Program-made: the position numbers and the translations under genes
Notes under the pieces: model-generated
Seen by the model: the letters and a program-made list of their open reading frames with translations, nothing else
What the model was told of the DNA's origin: nothing
Database searches by the model: none
In this document: piece by piece, positions 31,081 to 39,792 of the stretch
Position numbering within the stretch: the stretch's first letter is position 1
How the letters are laid out: each line of letters opens with the position of its first letter
Source of the DNA: Microbacterium kyungheense
Lineage (GTDB): Bacteria > Actinomycetota > Actinomycetes > Actinomycetales > Microbacteriaceae
Length of the DNA stretch: 64,000 bases
Assembly: GCF_006783905.1 (NCBI RefSeq)
Contig: NZ_VFPE01000001.1
Location: 1,054,001 to 1,118,000 of the forward strand
Reading direction: 5' to 3'

Positions 31081-31086
31081 AGCCTA
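31081..31086 (-). promoter_or_regulatory. -10 box (leaderless) of the asparaginase gene
   Basis: TAGGCT on the minus strand, exactly 6 nt before GTG 31074. It supports that start codon. Confidence 0.7.
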
Positions 31087-31126
31087 CCGCCGACGTGGGC
31101 CGCCGCCGTCATGCCAGACTGTCCGC

Positions 31127-31615
31127 ATGCTGGGTGAGCACCGATACACCGTCCGGACCACGTGGACCGGCGACCGAGGCACCGGCACGTCCGGCTACCG
31201 CGACTACGACCGGGCGGTGACGCTCGAGATCGAGGGCAAGCCGGCGCTGCTCGCCTCATCTGACAAGCCGTTCCGCGGCGATCCGTCCCGCTGGAATCCC
31301 GAAGACCTCCTGCTGGCGGCGCTGAGCGAGTGCCACCTGCTGTCGTACCTGCACGCGTGCGTGCAGGCGGGCGTCGTCGTGGTCGGTTACGAAGACGACG
31401 CGACCGGCCTGATGGTCGAGGACGGGCGCGGCGGCGGCGCCTTCCGCGAGGTCGTGCTGCGGCCGCGCGTGACCGTCGCCGATGCCGCGATGGTGGATGC
31501 CGCGCACGCCGCGCACCGGCAGGCCAACGAGTGGTGCTTCATCGCGAACTCGGTGAACTTCCCGGTCTGGCACGAGGCGACGATCCTCGTCGCGGAGCCC
31601 GCCACCGGCGCCTGA
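31127..31615 (+). CDS. OsmC/Ohr-family peroxide reductase
   Basis: 162 residues. OsmC proteins reduce organic hydroperoxides with two reactive cysteines. The first is in LLAALSECHLLSYLHAC (about 64-80). The usual second Cys is in NEWCFIANSVNFPV (about 137). ATG 31127 is preceded 6 nt earlier by CAGACT, a -10 candidate, which suggests a leaderless transcript. It diverges from the asparaginase, and the two -10 boxes share a 50-nt gap. It is of the OsmC rather than the Ohr type, because it has the long SEC-HLLSYLH motif. Confidence 0.87.
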   Translation: MLGEHRYTVRTTWTGDRGTGTSGYRDYDRAVTLEIEGKPALLASSDKPFRGDPSRWNPEDLLLAALSECHLLSYLHACVQAGVVVVGYEDDATGLMVEDGRGGGAFREVVLRPRVTVADAAMVDAAHAAHRQANEWCFIANSVNFPVWHEATILVAEPATGA

Positions 31616-31647
31616 ACCGGCTGCCGGTCGCTGAGCCCGTCGAAGGG

Positions 31648-32445
31648 TCAACGGCGCTCGTGGGGGAGGACCTGTTTGATGCGGTCGATCGGGTTCTGCG
31701 CGGGCACCTCGTTGTAGGCGTTCGCGAGCTCTTGACCCGAGAGGGCGTGGATCGCCGTCATGATCTCGTCCGTCGCGAGCCGTCGTGCCTTGCCCGATGA
31801 CGCGGGACCGTGGTGCGAGAGGTCGATCGGCGCGCCGAACCTGACGGTCACGCGGTGCGTGCGCGAGGGCATCTTCGCCCCGACGGGCATGGCCTTGTCG
31901 GTGCCGATGAGTCCCACCGGCACGACCGGGGCCCCGGTCTGCAGAGCGAGGAATGCCACGCCGGTGCGGCCCTTGTACAGGCGGCCGTCGAGCGAGCGCG
32001 TGCCCTCGGGGTAGAGGGCGACGGCGCTTCCCTCGTCGAGCAGCTCCCGCTGCTGGTCCAGGGCGTCCAGCGCCGCCTGGCCGGCCCCGCGCTGCACGGG
32101 GATGGCACCGATCGCGGTGAAGAACCATCGCGACGCCGGCTTCTCGAAGTAGCTGGCCTTCGCGAGGAAGTGGACGGGACGAGGGGCTGCCACCGGGATC
32201 GCGATCGAGTCGATGAACGACAGGTGGTTGCTCGCGAAGATGACCGGTCCCGACTTCGGGACGTTCGCCTTGCCCTCGATGTGCGGGCGGTAGACGACGC
32301 GCGCGAGGGGTGCGAGGATCATGCGGCCGAACGCGTAGGTGAGGCCCATCCGGCGCGCGGGAGCTTCGTGGTCCTGCGCCGCCTCCTGGTCGGCGGTGAC
32401 TTCGTCAGCGGTGTGGTCGGCGCCGGGAACGAGGTCGGAAGTCAC
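31648..32445 (-). CDS. 1-acyl-sn-glycerol-3-phosphate acyltransferase (PlsC family)
   Basis: Acylates lysophosphatidic acid or a related acceptor in phospholipid synthesis, at the inner face of the membrane. It has 265 residues. Block I NHLSFID (HX4D) and block III PEGTRS are intact, as is block II (around GAIPVQRG). The start GTG 32445 is chosen because TACCCT on the minus strand lies exactly 6 nt upstream; the longer in-frame start at 32562 would cross that promoter. A disordered, acidic N-terminal 30 residues precedes the first helix. It is one of several plsC-like genes usual in actinobacteria, so the exact acceptor is open. Confidence 0.85.
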   Translation of the reverse strand: MTSDLVPGADHTADEVTADQEAAQDHEAPARRMGLTYAFGRMILAPLARVVYRPHIEGKANVPKSGPVIFASNHLSFIDSIAIPVAAPRPVHFLAKASYFEKPASRWFFTAIGAIPVQRGAGQAALDALDQQRELLDEGSAVALYPEGTRSLDGRLYKGRTGVAFLALQTGAPVVPVGLIGTDKAMPVGAKMPSRTHRVTVRFGAPIDLSHHGPASSGKARRLATDEIMTAIHALSGQELANAYNEVPAQNPIDRIKQVLPHERR

Positions 32446-32451
32446 CCGTAG

Positions 32452-32457
32452 AGGGTA
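32452..32457 (-). promoter_or_regulatory. -10 box (leaderless) of the plsC-like gene
   Basis: TACCCT on the minus strand, 6 nt before GTG 32445. It decides the start codon. Confidence 0.65.
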
Positions 32458-32579
32458 CTCCGGATTGCATTCCGGTAACGGCATGGCGCCGTCGCGCCTG
32501 ACATAGGGAACATTCAGCACGAGTGGAGCAAAGATGCGAAAGGATGGAGGGTCCCCTTTCACCGACTAGAGGTTTCTCC

Positions 32580-33548
32580 GTGCGCATTCGACCGCTCGCC
32601 GCTCTTTCCGTCGCCGCGCTGTCGGCCGTCCTGCTCGCCGGCTGTGCGTCGTCGAACACGCCGGACGCAGACTCGACGCCCACGCCGACCGCGTCGTCAT
32701 CGGACTGCGGTCTCGACCCGAAGTCGGGCGCGGACTCCGACGCCATCACCGTCTCGGGCAGCGCCCCGTCGCTGACGGCGACGGCCCCGACCGACCTCGC
32801 GTTCACGGAGCTGCAGCGCACGACGGCATCCAAGGGCGACGGCGACGATCTCGCGACCGGTCAGCTCGTGTCCGGCCAGTACCTCGTGCTCGACCCGACC
32901 ACGGGCGAGGTCGCGATGGACTCGGCGACGACGTCTCCTGACGACTCGGGTCTCGTCCCGATCATCGTCGACCCCAGCAGCATCTTCGGCACCGGCGTCC
33001 TCTGCACGCCGCTCGGATCGAGCACCTCGCTCACGATCCCGGGTTCCATGCTCAGCCAGGGCGCCTCGAACGTCGTCGTCGTGATGCAGTCGGTCGACCA
33101 GCTGCCGACGACCGCGACGGGCGCCGACCAGGACCCGGTCGCCGGTATGCCGGAGGTCGAGCTCGACAGCGACGGCAAGCCGTCGGTCACGATTCCCGAC
33201 GCCGACCCGCCGACCGAGGTCCAGCTGGCCGATCTGAAGCTCGGTGACGGGCCCACGGTGCAGTCGGGCGACCAGGTCTTCGTGCAGTACATGGGCATCA
33301 AGTGGTCGGACGGCTCCGAGTTCGACTCGAGCTGGAGCAAGGGCGTTCCCGCGTCGTTCCAGACGACGGGCGTGGTCCAGGGCTTCCAGCAGGCGCTCGA
33401 GGGCCAGAACGTCGGTTCGCAGGTTCTCGTCGTGATCCCCCCGGCAGCCGGCTACGGCGAGGGCGAGATCAACGACTCCGACCTCAAGGGCGAGACGCTC
33501 GTCTTCGTGATCGACATCCTGGGCGTCCAGCACACGCCCCAGCAGTAG
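32580..33548 (+). CDS. FKBP-type peptidyl-prolyl isomerase lipoprotein
   Basis: 322 residues. The N-terminal lipoprotein signal has a lipobox LLAGC (Cys at about residue 21), so the protein should be anchored outside the membrane. A Ser/Thr/Pro/Asp-rich linker follows. The C-terminal FKBP domain (about 215-322) has GDQVFVQYMGIKWSDGSEFD and VIPPAAGYGEG. The middle (about 50-200) may be a degenerate first FKBP domain. It probably helps fold secreted proteins. GTG 32580 follows AGAGG; starting at ATG 32523 would put the Arg-rich sequence before the signal. Confidence 0.85.
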   Translation: MRIRPLAALSVAALSAVLLAGCASSNTPDADSTPTPTASSSDCGLDPKSGADSDAITVSGSAPSLTATAPTDLAFTELQRTTASKGDGDDLATGQLVSGQYLVLDPTTGEVAMDSATTSPDDSGLVPIIVDPSSIFGTGVLCTPLGSSTSLTIPGSMLSQGASNVVVVMQSVDQLPTTATGADQDPVAGMPEVELDSDGKPSVTIPDADPPTEVQLADLKLGDGPTVQSGDQVFVQYMGIKWSDGSEFDSSWSKGVPASFQTTGVVQGFQQALEGQNVGSQVLVVIPPAAGYGEGEINDSDLKGETLVFVIDILGVQHTPQQ

Positions 33549-33574
33549 TCGACGGTCGCATCCGGCCACGCCGC

Positions 33575-33580
33575 TAGGCT
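33575..33580 (+). promoter_or_regulatory. -10 box (leaderless) of dxr
   Basis: TAGGCT exactly 6 nt before ATG 33587. Confidence 0.7.
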
Positions 33581-33586
33581 GGCCGG

Positions 33587-34672
33587 ATGCGGCGCGTCCT
33601 CATCCTCGGTTCGACCGGATCCATCGGAACGCAGGCGCTCGACGTCGTTCGAGCCAATCCCCGACGCTTCGAGGTCGTCGGTCTGGCTGCCGGGTCCGAC
33701 CGCGCCGGACTGGAGGCGCAGGCCGCCGAGTTCGGTGTCGAGAGCACCGCCCTCGGCGCCGTGGAGGCCGAGCAGCTCGTGCGGGACGTCGACGCTGACG
33801 TCGTGCTCAACGGCATCACCGGCTCGGTGGGGCTCGGCCCGACGCTCGCCGCGCTCGAGACGGGGCGCACGCTGGCGCTGGCCAACAAGGAGTCCCTGAT
33901 CGTCGGCGGCGACCTGGTCACCGCCCTCGCCCAGCCCGGTCAGATCGTGCCGGTGGACTCCGAGCACTCGGCGATCGCGCAAGCCCTGCGCTCGGGGGAG
34001 CGCCACGAGGTCCGGCGGCTGGTGCTGACGGCATCCGGAGGTCCGTTCCGTGGTCGCAGCAGGGCGTCCCTCGAGGACGTCACGCCCGCCGAGGCCCTCG
34101 CGCACCCCACGTGGGACATGGGCCGCGTCGTCACGACGAACTCGGCGACGCTCGTCAACAAGGGCCTCGAGGTGATCGAGGCGCATCTGCTGTTCGGCGT
34201 GCCGTACGCCGAGATCGATGTGGTGGTGCATCCCCAGTCGATCGTGCACTCGATGGTGGAGTTCGTCGACGGGTCCACCATCGCCCAGGCGTCGCCGCCC
34301 GACATGCGGCTTCCGATCTCGCTCGGACTGGACTGGCCGAATCGCGTCGCCGGCGTCGGCGCGCCGCTGGACTGGACGAAGGCGACCTCGTGGACCTTCG
34401 AGCCGCTGGACGACGCCGCGTTCCCCTCCGTGCGTCTGGCGAAGCACGTCGGTCGCGCCGGCGGTACGTACCCCGCCGTCTTCAACGCGGCCAACGAACA
34501 GGCCGTCGACGCGTTCCACGAGGGGCGGCTGAGCTTCCTCGGGATCGTCGACACGGTCGCGCGTGTGGTCGACGCGCATGAAGCGCCGGACGCCCTCACC
34601 CGCGAGGCGCTCGCAGAGGCCGAGGCGTGGGCACGCCGGACCGCCGACAAGGCCATCGCCGCGGCATCCTGA
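33587..34672 (+). CDS. dxr: 1-deoxy-D-xylulose-5-phosphate reductoisomerase
   Basis: The second step of the MEP isoprenoid pathway: DXP to 2-C-methyl-D-erythritol 4-phosphate with NADPH. It has 361 residues. The NADPH motif [14 protein letters not shown] is at residues 7-20. The substrate/metal motifs [19 protein letters not shown] and [12 protein letters not shown] are intact. Fosmidomycin is the classic inhibitor. In other actinobacteria dxr, an M50 protease and ispG form one run; here minus-strand genes separate them. Confidence 0.96.
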   Translation: MRRVLILGSTGSIGTQALDVVRANPRRFEVVGLAAGSDRAGLEAQAAEFGVESTALGAVEAEQLVRDVDADVVLNGITGSVGLGPTLAALETGRTLALANKESLIVGGDLVTALAQPGQIVPVDSEHSAIAQALRSGERHEVRRLVLTASGGPFRGRSRASLEDVTPAEALAHPTWDMGRVVTTNSATLVNKGLEVIEAHLLFGVPYAEIDVVVHPQSIVHSMVEFVDGSTIAQASPPDMRLPISLGLDWPNRVAGVGAPLDWTKATSWTFEPLDDAAFPSVRLAKHVGRAGGTYPAVFNAANEQAVDAFHEGRLSFLGIVDTVARVVDAHEAPDALTREALAEAEAWARRTADKAIAAAS

Positions 34673-34683
34673 CCCCCGGACCC

Positions 34684-34752
34684 GCGAAAGGATACGTTCG
34701 CGCCGCGGAATCATATCCTCTCGCGAATCCTCGGGTTACGCGGGGGAACCCG
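34684..34752. terminator. Hairpins between convergent dxr and murE
   Basis: Two inverted repeats: gcgaaaggata / tatcctctcgc (34684-34694, 34714-34724, one mismatch) and cgggtt / aacccg (34732-34737, 34747-34752). They probably stop transcripts from both sides. Confidence 0.5.
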
Positions 34753-34766
34753 GGGCGCGTTCCGCC

Positions 34767-36431
34767 TCAGGCTCCGGGGTAGACCGGACGGAGAGGGTCG
34801 GATGCCGGCGTCTCGTCGTCGGGGTACGGCACCGGCCAGTGCGGCTCGGGGACGGGCCAGCCGGCCTCGCGCAGCGCCCGGCGGGCGAGCTCGCGGGCGG
34901 AATACGGGGTGCGGACGCCGCGGATGTCGCGATAGTCCTGGTGGCCGGGGCCGGCCCACAGGATCGCGTCGCCGTCGCCGACGAGCGCCACCGCCTCGAT
35001 GATCGCGCGCTCGGGCGGCGAGTACTCGTGGATCTCGGCGTCCGGGCGAGCACGCCGTGCGCCTTCGACGAGGGTCGCGCGGATCGAGTCCGGGTCCTCG
35101 TGACGGGGATGGTGGTCGGTGATGACCAGGATGTCGCTGCCCTCGACGCCGGTGCGGCCCATGTCGTGGCGCTTGGTGGCGTCGCGGTCGCCGTCGGCGC
35201 CGAACAGCATGACGACCTTGCCGGGGGTGACCCGCCGCACCGCGGCCAGCGTCTTCTCGAACGCGTCGGGGGAGTGGCCGAAGTCGACGTAGACCGCGGG
35301 GCCGGTCTCACCTGACACGAGCTCGGTGCGCCCGGGCAGGTAGGCGTCGATGCGCCCGCCGTCGAGGGCGTCGACGAGGCGTTCCCACGCGTAGCCGCCC
35401 TCGAGGATCATGACGATGGCGAGGCCGGCGTTGGCGGCCATGTGCCGGCCGATCACGGGGACGAGGGTGGTGAGCGTCCGCCCGTCGCGGGCGGTCAGGC
35501 GGAACTCGGTGCCCACCTGCCGCTCGTCGAGGATCTCGACGACCCAGTCGGCGGCGGCTGCGGCATCCTGATCCGACGCCAGCGCAGGCGTGCTGACGGT
35601 GATCGTCGGCACCTCGCTGCGGGCGACGACCTCTGCGCCGGCGGCCGAGTCGACGCACACCACGGCACGACGCGAGCGGTCGGCGCGGAACAGCGGCAGC
35701 TTCGCCTCGAAGTACTCGCGCATGTCGGCGTAGTCGTCGAGGTGGTCGTGGGTGAGGTTGGTGAAACCGGCGACGTCGAACACGATGCCGTCGACGCGAC
35801 GGCGGCTGAGCGCCTGCGCGCTGACCTCGACCGCCACGGCCTCGACGCCGCGCTCCCGCATGAGGGCGAGGAGGGCGTGCATCTCGTACGCCTCGGGCGT
35901 CGTCAGGCGCGACACGACGACCTGGCCGGCGATGTGACGCTCCGCGGTCGACGACAGACCCGTGGTCACGCCGAGCTGGCCGAGGATGCCCTCCAGCAGG
36001 TGCGACACGCTCGTCTTGCCGTTGGTGCCCGTCGTGCCGAACAGCGTCGGCAGGTCGTCGTCCCGGCCGGTGCTGTACACCCACGCCGACAGGTCGCCGA
36101 GGAGGGCGCGCGGGTCCTCGACGAGGAGGACGGGCAGTCCGCTCGCCGCGGCGACGTCGGCGCCGGCGGCGTCGGTCACGACGGCGACGGCGCCCTTGTC
36201 GGCGGCGGCCTGGGCGAACTCCGCGCCGTGGCGGTTGACTCCCTGCACAGCGACGAACACGTCGCCGGGCCGCAGGTCGGCGGTCGCAAGGGTGAGACCG
36301 GTGAGCGTCGCCCCCTCGACGTCACCGCGGACATCCGAGGCGAATCGGGCCGCGAGGTCGGCGACGGAGTGGGTCGGCGGCGCGTCGGGGCGGAGTACCG
36401 GGGGCAGGTTCGAGGGCGCGTCGGTCGGCAT
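34767..36431 (-). CDS. murE: UDP-MurNAc-tripeptide synthetase (MurE family)
   Basis: Adds the third residue to UDP-MurNAc-L-Ala-D-Glu during peptidoglycan synthesis. It has 554 residues and the three-domain Mur-ligase fold. The ATP loop is GTTGTNGKTSVSHLL (about 136), and the middle domain has FTNLTHDHLDDYADM. The specificity motif of m-Dpm enzymes (DNPR) is here DHHPR, followed by HEDP, so the added amino acid may not be m-Dpm. Microbacteriaceae are known for B-type peptidoglycan with Lys, Orn or Dab. It stands alone, away from a dcw cluster, so a second paralogue elsewhere is possible. Confidence 0.87.
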   Translation of the reverse strand: MPTDAPSNLPPVLRPDAPPTHSVADLAARFASDVRGDVEGATLTGLTLATADLRPGDVFVAVQGVNRHGAEFAQAAADKGAVAVVTDAAGADVAAASGLPVLLVEDPRALLGDLSAWVYSTGRDDDLPTLFGTTGTNGKTSVSHLLEGILGQLGVTTGLSSTAERHIAGQVVVSRLTTPEAYEMHALLALMRERGVEAVAVEVSAQALSRRRVDGIVFDVAGFTNLTHDHLDDYADMREYFEAKLPLFRADRSRRAVVCVDSAAGAEVVARSEVPTITVSTPALASDQDAAAAADWVVEILDERQVGTEFRLTARDGRTLTTLVPVIGRHMAANAGLAIVMILEGGYAWERLVDALDGGRIDAYLPGRTELVSGETGPAVYVDFGHSPDAFEKTLAAVRRVTPGKVVMLFGADGDRDATKRHDMGRTGVEGSDILVITDHHPRHEDPDSIRATLVEGARRARPDAEIHEYSPPERAIIEAVALVGDGDAILWAGPGHQDYRDIRGVRTPYSARELARRALREAGWPVPEPHWPVPYPDDETPASDPLRPVYPGA

Positions 36432-36445
36432 GGCGCATCCATCTT

Positions 36446-36483
36446 CGCATGGCGCCCGCCCTTGCGCGGGCGGGCGCCATGCG
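36446..36483 (-). terminator. Terminator of the ycnI operon
   Basis: 16-bp perfect stem, core catggcgcccgccc / gggcgggcgccatg, loop TTGCGC, 8 nt after the ycnI stop in the minus direction. Confidence 0.75.
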
Positions 36484-36491
36484 TCGGAGGA

Positions 36492-37211
36492 TCAGGCGCG
36501 GCGGCGGCCCCGCACCAGCGCGACGATCAGTGCGGCCACGCCCGCGACCAGGCCTCCCGCGGCGAGCCAGCGCGCGACCGGATCGGCGCTGCCTGTGGAT
36601 GCCGCCACCGCATCGTCGTGGTCGGCGTCGTCGGCTGAGGCGTCCGCGGCACCGCCGTGATGGTCTCCGCTCGCTGCGGCGTCGACCGCCGCGCCCACCG
36701 TGACGACGGGCGCGGGGTTGTCGAGCTCCTCCGGGTCCTGGTCGTCGTCGGCGACCTGCGTCCAGGCCGTCTCGCCGACGGCGCAGGTCTGCGTCACGGG
36801 AAAGGCCAGCTCGGTGTCGGCGGCGGACTCCGCGAACAGCACGTCCATCGCGACGGAGGCCTTCAGGCCGCTCTCTACCGGGTTGTCGGCGGTGTAGACG
36901 ACGCGCGTCGGCACGCCGTTGGAACCGAGTTCGCGCGTGATGGTCCAGCCGCCCTGCACGACGGGGGTCGCATTGGCGACGCCCTCGGGGATGTCGATGG
37001 CGAGCGCGGTCGTCGGGGAGTCGTCGCAGCCGTGCGCGAACGAGAAGGTGAGGGTCTCGGTCGCGCCGGCCGAGGCGGCGTCAGGGTCGACGTGCACGTG
37101 CGCAGATGCGGCGAGCGGCGCGCCGAGCGCCAGGGCGAGGCCCGCGCCGAGGGCGACCGCGCCGACGGCGAGGGCGCGGCGAGCGGAGCGAGTGGTCGTG
37201 GTGTCGTTCAT
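36492..37211 (-). CDS. YcnI-family (DUF1775) copper-associated secreted protein
   Basis: 239 residues. A signal peptide (about 1-36) ends in ASAHVHV; the first residue after cleavage would be His, which in B. subtilis YcnI is a copper ligand. The DUF1775 domain (about 37-165) contains TETLTFSFAHGCDDSP. A His/Asp-rich linker (DHHGG) and a C-terminal membrane helix (about 212-232) followed by RGRRRA anchor it. It is probably involved in extracytoplasmic copper handling. It is co-transcribed with the membrane protein upstream. No copC/copD is next to it. Confidence 0.85.
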   Translation of the reverse strand: MNDTTTTRSARRALAVGAVALGAGLALALGAPLAASAHVHVDPDAASAGATETLTFSFAHGCDDSPTTALAIDIPEGVANATPVVQGGWTITRELGSNGVPTRVVYTADNPVESGLKASVAMDVLFAESAADTELAFPVTQTCAVGETAWTQVADDDQDPEELDNPAPVVTVGAAVDAAASGDHHGGAADASADDADHDDAVAASTGSADPVARWLAAGGLVAGVAALIVALVRGRRRA

Positions 37212-37309
37212 GGGTTGTCGTCTTTCGTCTTCGGCGCGCGGCGCAGCGGCCGCTCGCACGGCTGAGGTCACCGACCGAGCCGGATGCTCGAACGGTGCGG
37301 ATGCGGCGC

Positions 37310-37906
37310 TCAGGGCGTCGCGGTGACGAAAGCCGGCGGTCCGCGCCGGGAGACCCCCGACAGCGCGGTCCGTGCCGGGCGGATCCTGCGCTCGCCCTGG
37401 GCGGCGACCAGTGCGGGCGAGGGCGGCGGCGGTGCGACGCGGACGCGGGCGAGCAGCGACCGGATGCCGCGGCCCAGGGCCCGCAGCATCCGCTCGCCGC
37501 CGTACAGCCCGGCGACGGTGGCGACCGCGGCGAGCACGTGCGCGAGGAGCATCGCCGTGTCGGGGAGGGCGATGGCGGCGAAGCGTTCGGCGCCCGCCGG
37601 TCCGCCACCGCCCACGAGGACAGTGACGTGGTGGGCGTGCGGCGCCGACGGGTCGGCGCCCGCGGTGAGCGCGAAGGCGAGGTGGAACAGCACCTGGCTG
37701 GCGAGCACGCTCACGGCGATGCGCCACGCCGACAGCCTGCGTCCCACCATGGCGACCCCGAACGGGGCGGCGAGCACACCGACCGCGGCGACGAGCGCAG
37801 GCGCGGGCGGGCCGCCGCCGGCGAGGGTGTGGGCTGTTGCGGCGACGAGCGTCGCGACGGCCGCAGCGGCGGTGCCGCGCAGAGCGCGGGCGTGGCGTGG
37901 CGTCAC
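37310..37906 (-). CDS. Putative copper-linked membrane protein
   Basis: 198 residues with four to five hydrophobic helices and a His cluster (DPSAPHAHHVTV, about 86-97) between helices, facing a membrane side. The tail is Pro/Arg-rich. I do not recognise the family. Its position just upstream of the ycnI gene, in the same direction and 98 nt apart, and its histidines suggest a role in copper trafficking. The start is GTG 37906, with a GAGGAG motif immediately upstream and a minus-strand TAGGCT (37942-37947) about 35 nt before it. Confidence 0.65.
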   Translation of the reverse strand: MTPRHARALRGTAAAAVATLVAATAHTLAGGGPPAPALVAAVGVLAAPFGVAMVGRRLSAWRIAVSVLASQVLFHLAFALTAGADPSAPHAHHVTVLVGGGGPAGAERFAAIALPDTAMLLAHVLAAVATVAGLYGGERMLRALGRGIRSLLARVRVAPPPPSPALVAAQGERRIRPARTALSGVSRRGPPAFVTATP

Positions 37907-37985
37907 GACTCCTCGCTTCCGTCGACCGGTGCCCCGGGACGAGCCTACGCGACACCGTCACACCCAACTCAAAGGCAGGCGCGGG

Positions 37986-37991
37986 TACCGT
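37986..37991 (+). promoter_or_regulatory. -10 box (leaderless) of the M50 protease gene
   Basis: TACCGT exactly 6 nt before GTG 37998. It chooses this GTG over the GTG at 37996 in another frame. Confidence 0.6.
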
Positions 37992-37997
37992 GATCGT

Positions 37998-39323
37998 GTG
38001 GAGATCCTCGCCTTCGTCGTCGGTGTCGCGCTCATGGTCGTGGGCCTGGCGGTGTCGATCGCGCTCCACGAGCTGGGGCACCTGTGGCCGGCGAAGAAGT
38101 TCGGCGTGCGCGTGGGCCAGTACATGATCGGATTCGGCCCGACGCTGTGGTCGCGCCGGCGCGGCGAGACGCAGTACGGATTCAAGGCGATACCGCTCGG
38201 CGGCTACATCTCGATGGCGGGGATGTACCCGCCGTCACCGGCTCTTCAGCAGGCTCAGGCAGCCGGCGGCCGGGCCGGACGCGCGGCGGGCGGCTTCTTC
38301 GCGACGATGGTGCAGGACGCCCGCGTCGCCAACGACGAGACGATGCAGGGCGAGGAGGACACGCGGGTCTTCTACCGGCTGCCGATCCACAAGCGCATCA
38401 TCGTGATGCTCGGCGGGCCGCTGATGAACTTCCTCTTCGCGGTCGTCCTGTTCACCGTGCTGTTCTCGGCCATCGGCCTGCAGACCGCCACCACGACGGT
38501 CGCGCGGCTGTCGGAGTGCGTGCCGGCCACGACGAGCACCTCGACCACGAGCGAGTGCACCGCGTCGGACCCCACGGCGCCTGCCGCTGCGGCCGGCATC
38601 GAGCCCGGCGACACGATCGTGTCCATCGACGGGGAGCCGGTCGCGGACTTCACAGAGGCGACGGCCATCATCCGCTCGTCTCCCGGCGAGCAGCTGCGGT
38701 TCGTCATCGACCGCGACGGAGAGCAGCACACGGTCCAGGTGACGCCCGCCACCGTCGAGACCACGGTGACGGCGGCCGACGGCTCGACGACGACCGAGGA
38801 GGTCGGCTTCGTCGGCATCGGCCCGACCGTCGAGTACGTGAAGCAGCCGATCTGGGCGGGTCCCGAGGCGGCGGTGCAACAGGTCGGCGCTGTCGCGGGC
38901 ATCATCTGGCAGCTGCCCGCGAAGGTGTGGAACACCGCGGCAGACCTGGTGACGGGCGAGCCGCGCGACCCGAACGGTCCGCTCAGCATCGTCGGCGCGG
39001 GCCGGCTGTCGGGCGAGGTCGCCGCAGCCGACGCGCCGGTGCTCAACCGCGTCGCCGGGTTCCTCTCGCTCCTGGCCTCGCTGAACATCGCGCTGTTCGT
39101 CTTCAACCTGATCCCGCTGCTGCCGCTGGACGGCGGCCACATCGCCGTCGCGCTGTGGGAGGGCATCAAGCGCGTGTGGGCGAAGGTCTTCCGTCGCCCG
39201 CCCCCGAAGCCCGTCGACGCCACGAAGCTCGTCCCGCTCACATTCATCGTCGTGATCGCCCTCATCGTCATGGGCGCGGTGCTCGTGCTGGCCGACATCT
39301 TCAACCCGGTCACACTCGGCTGA
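37998..39323 (+). CDS. Site-2 protease (RseP/Rip1 type, M50B)
   Basis: A zinc intramembrane protease of 441 residues that cleaves membrane-bound anti-sigma factors and other substrates. The HELGH active site is in helix 1 (about residues 21-25). The second motif is NLIPLLPLDGGHI (about 371), containing the metal-ligand Asp. A PDZ domain lies between (about 195-285, IEPGDTIVSIDGEPV). A loop (about 80-135) is longer than in E. coli RseP. In mycobacteria the homologue Rip1 controls several sigma pathways and is flanked by dxr and ispG, which supports the assignment. Confidence 0.92.
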   Translation: MEILAFVVGVALMVVGLAVSIALHELGHLWPAKKFGVRVGQYMIGFGPTLWSRRRGETQYGFKAIPLGGYISMAGMYPPSPALQQAQAAGGRAGRAAGGFFATMVQDARVANDETMQGEEDTRVFYRLPIHKRIIVMLGGPLMNFLFAVVLFTVLFSAIGLQTATTTVARLSECVPATTSTSTTSECTASDPTAPAAAAGIEPGDTIVSIDGEPVADFTEATAIIRSSPGEQLRFVIDRDGEQHTVQVTPATVETTVTAADGSTTTEEVGFVGIGPTVEYVKQPIWAGPEAAVQQVGAVAGIIWQLPAKVWNTAADLVTGEPRDPNGPLSIVGAGRLSGEVAAADAPVLNRVAGFLSLLASLNIALFVFNLIPLLPLDGGHIAVALWEGIKRVWAKVFRRPPPKPVDATKLVPLTFIVVIALIVMGAVLVLADIFNPVTLG

Positions 39324-39414
39324 TCCCCGAGGGATCTTCGACGCGGCTGTCGAAAACTGCCTTGCCCGTTCGCTGTGGGGATGAAACGGTTCCCCTGACG
39401 AAAGGACACGGGCC

Positions 39415-39783
39415 ATGAAGTACGTCATCATGTTCACCTCGACCCCGGAGCTCGACGCGGCTGTGCCCGAGGAGCGCGCCAAGGAGGTCTACGGGCGCAT
39501 CTGGGACTGGTTCCAGACCCATGGCGATCAGATCGCCGACGGCGGCGCAGAGCTGCTGCCGGTCACGACGGCCACCACCGTCAAGCACGGGCCGGACGGC
39601 CCCGTCGTCGTCGACGGCCCGTTCTCGGAGGCGAAGGAGGTCGTCGGCGGATTCAGCGTGATCGACGTCCCCGACCTCGACGCCGCCATCGAGCTCGTCA
39701 AGACCTGGCCGTCGCTGGCGCTGCCGGGCATCGCGATCGAGATCCGCCCCATGGTCACCGACTACAGCCAGTTCGAGCAGTGA
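39415..39783 (+). CDS. YCII-related (DGPF-domain) protein
   Basis: 122 residues. It carries the signature DGPFSEAKEVVGGFSVIDV (about 63-81) of DGPF/YCII proteins. These small proteins lie next to ECF42 sigma factors and are thought to be linked to their signalling, but the reaction is unknown. GAAAGGA precedes the ATG by 8 nt. It is followed at 9 nt by an ECF sigma gene, the typical pairing. Confidence 0.88.
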   Translation: MKYVIMFTSTPELDAAVPEERAKEVYGRIWDWFQTHGDQIADGGAELLPVTTATTVKHGPDGPVVVDGPFSEAKEVVGGFSVIDVPDLDAAIELVKTWPSLALPGIAIEIRPMVTDYSQFEQ

Positions 39784-39792
39784 GCGAACCGG

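Noticed and set aside
37284..37997. Upstream extension of the M50 protease frame
   Set aside because: It is antisense to the membrane gene at 37310-37906; the HELGH protein starts naturally at GTG 37998.
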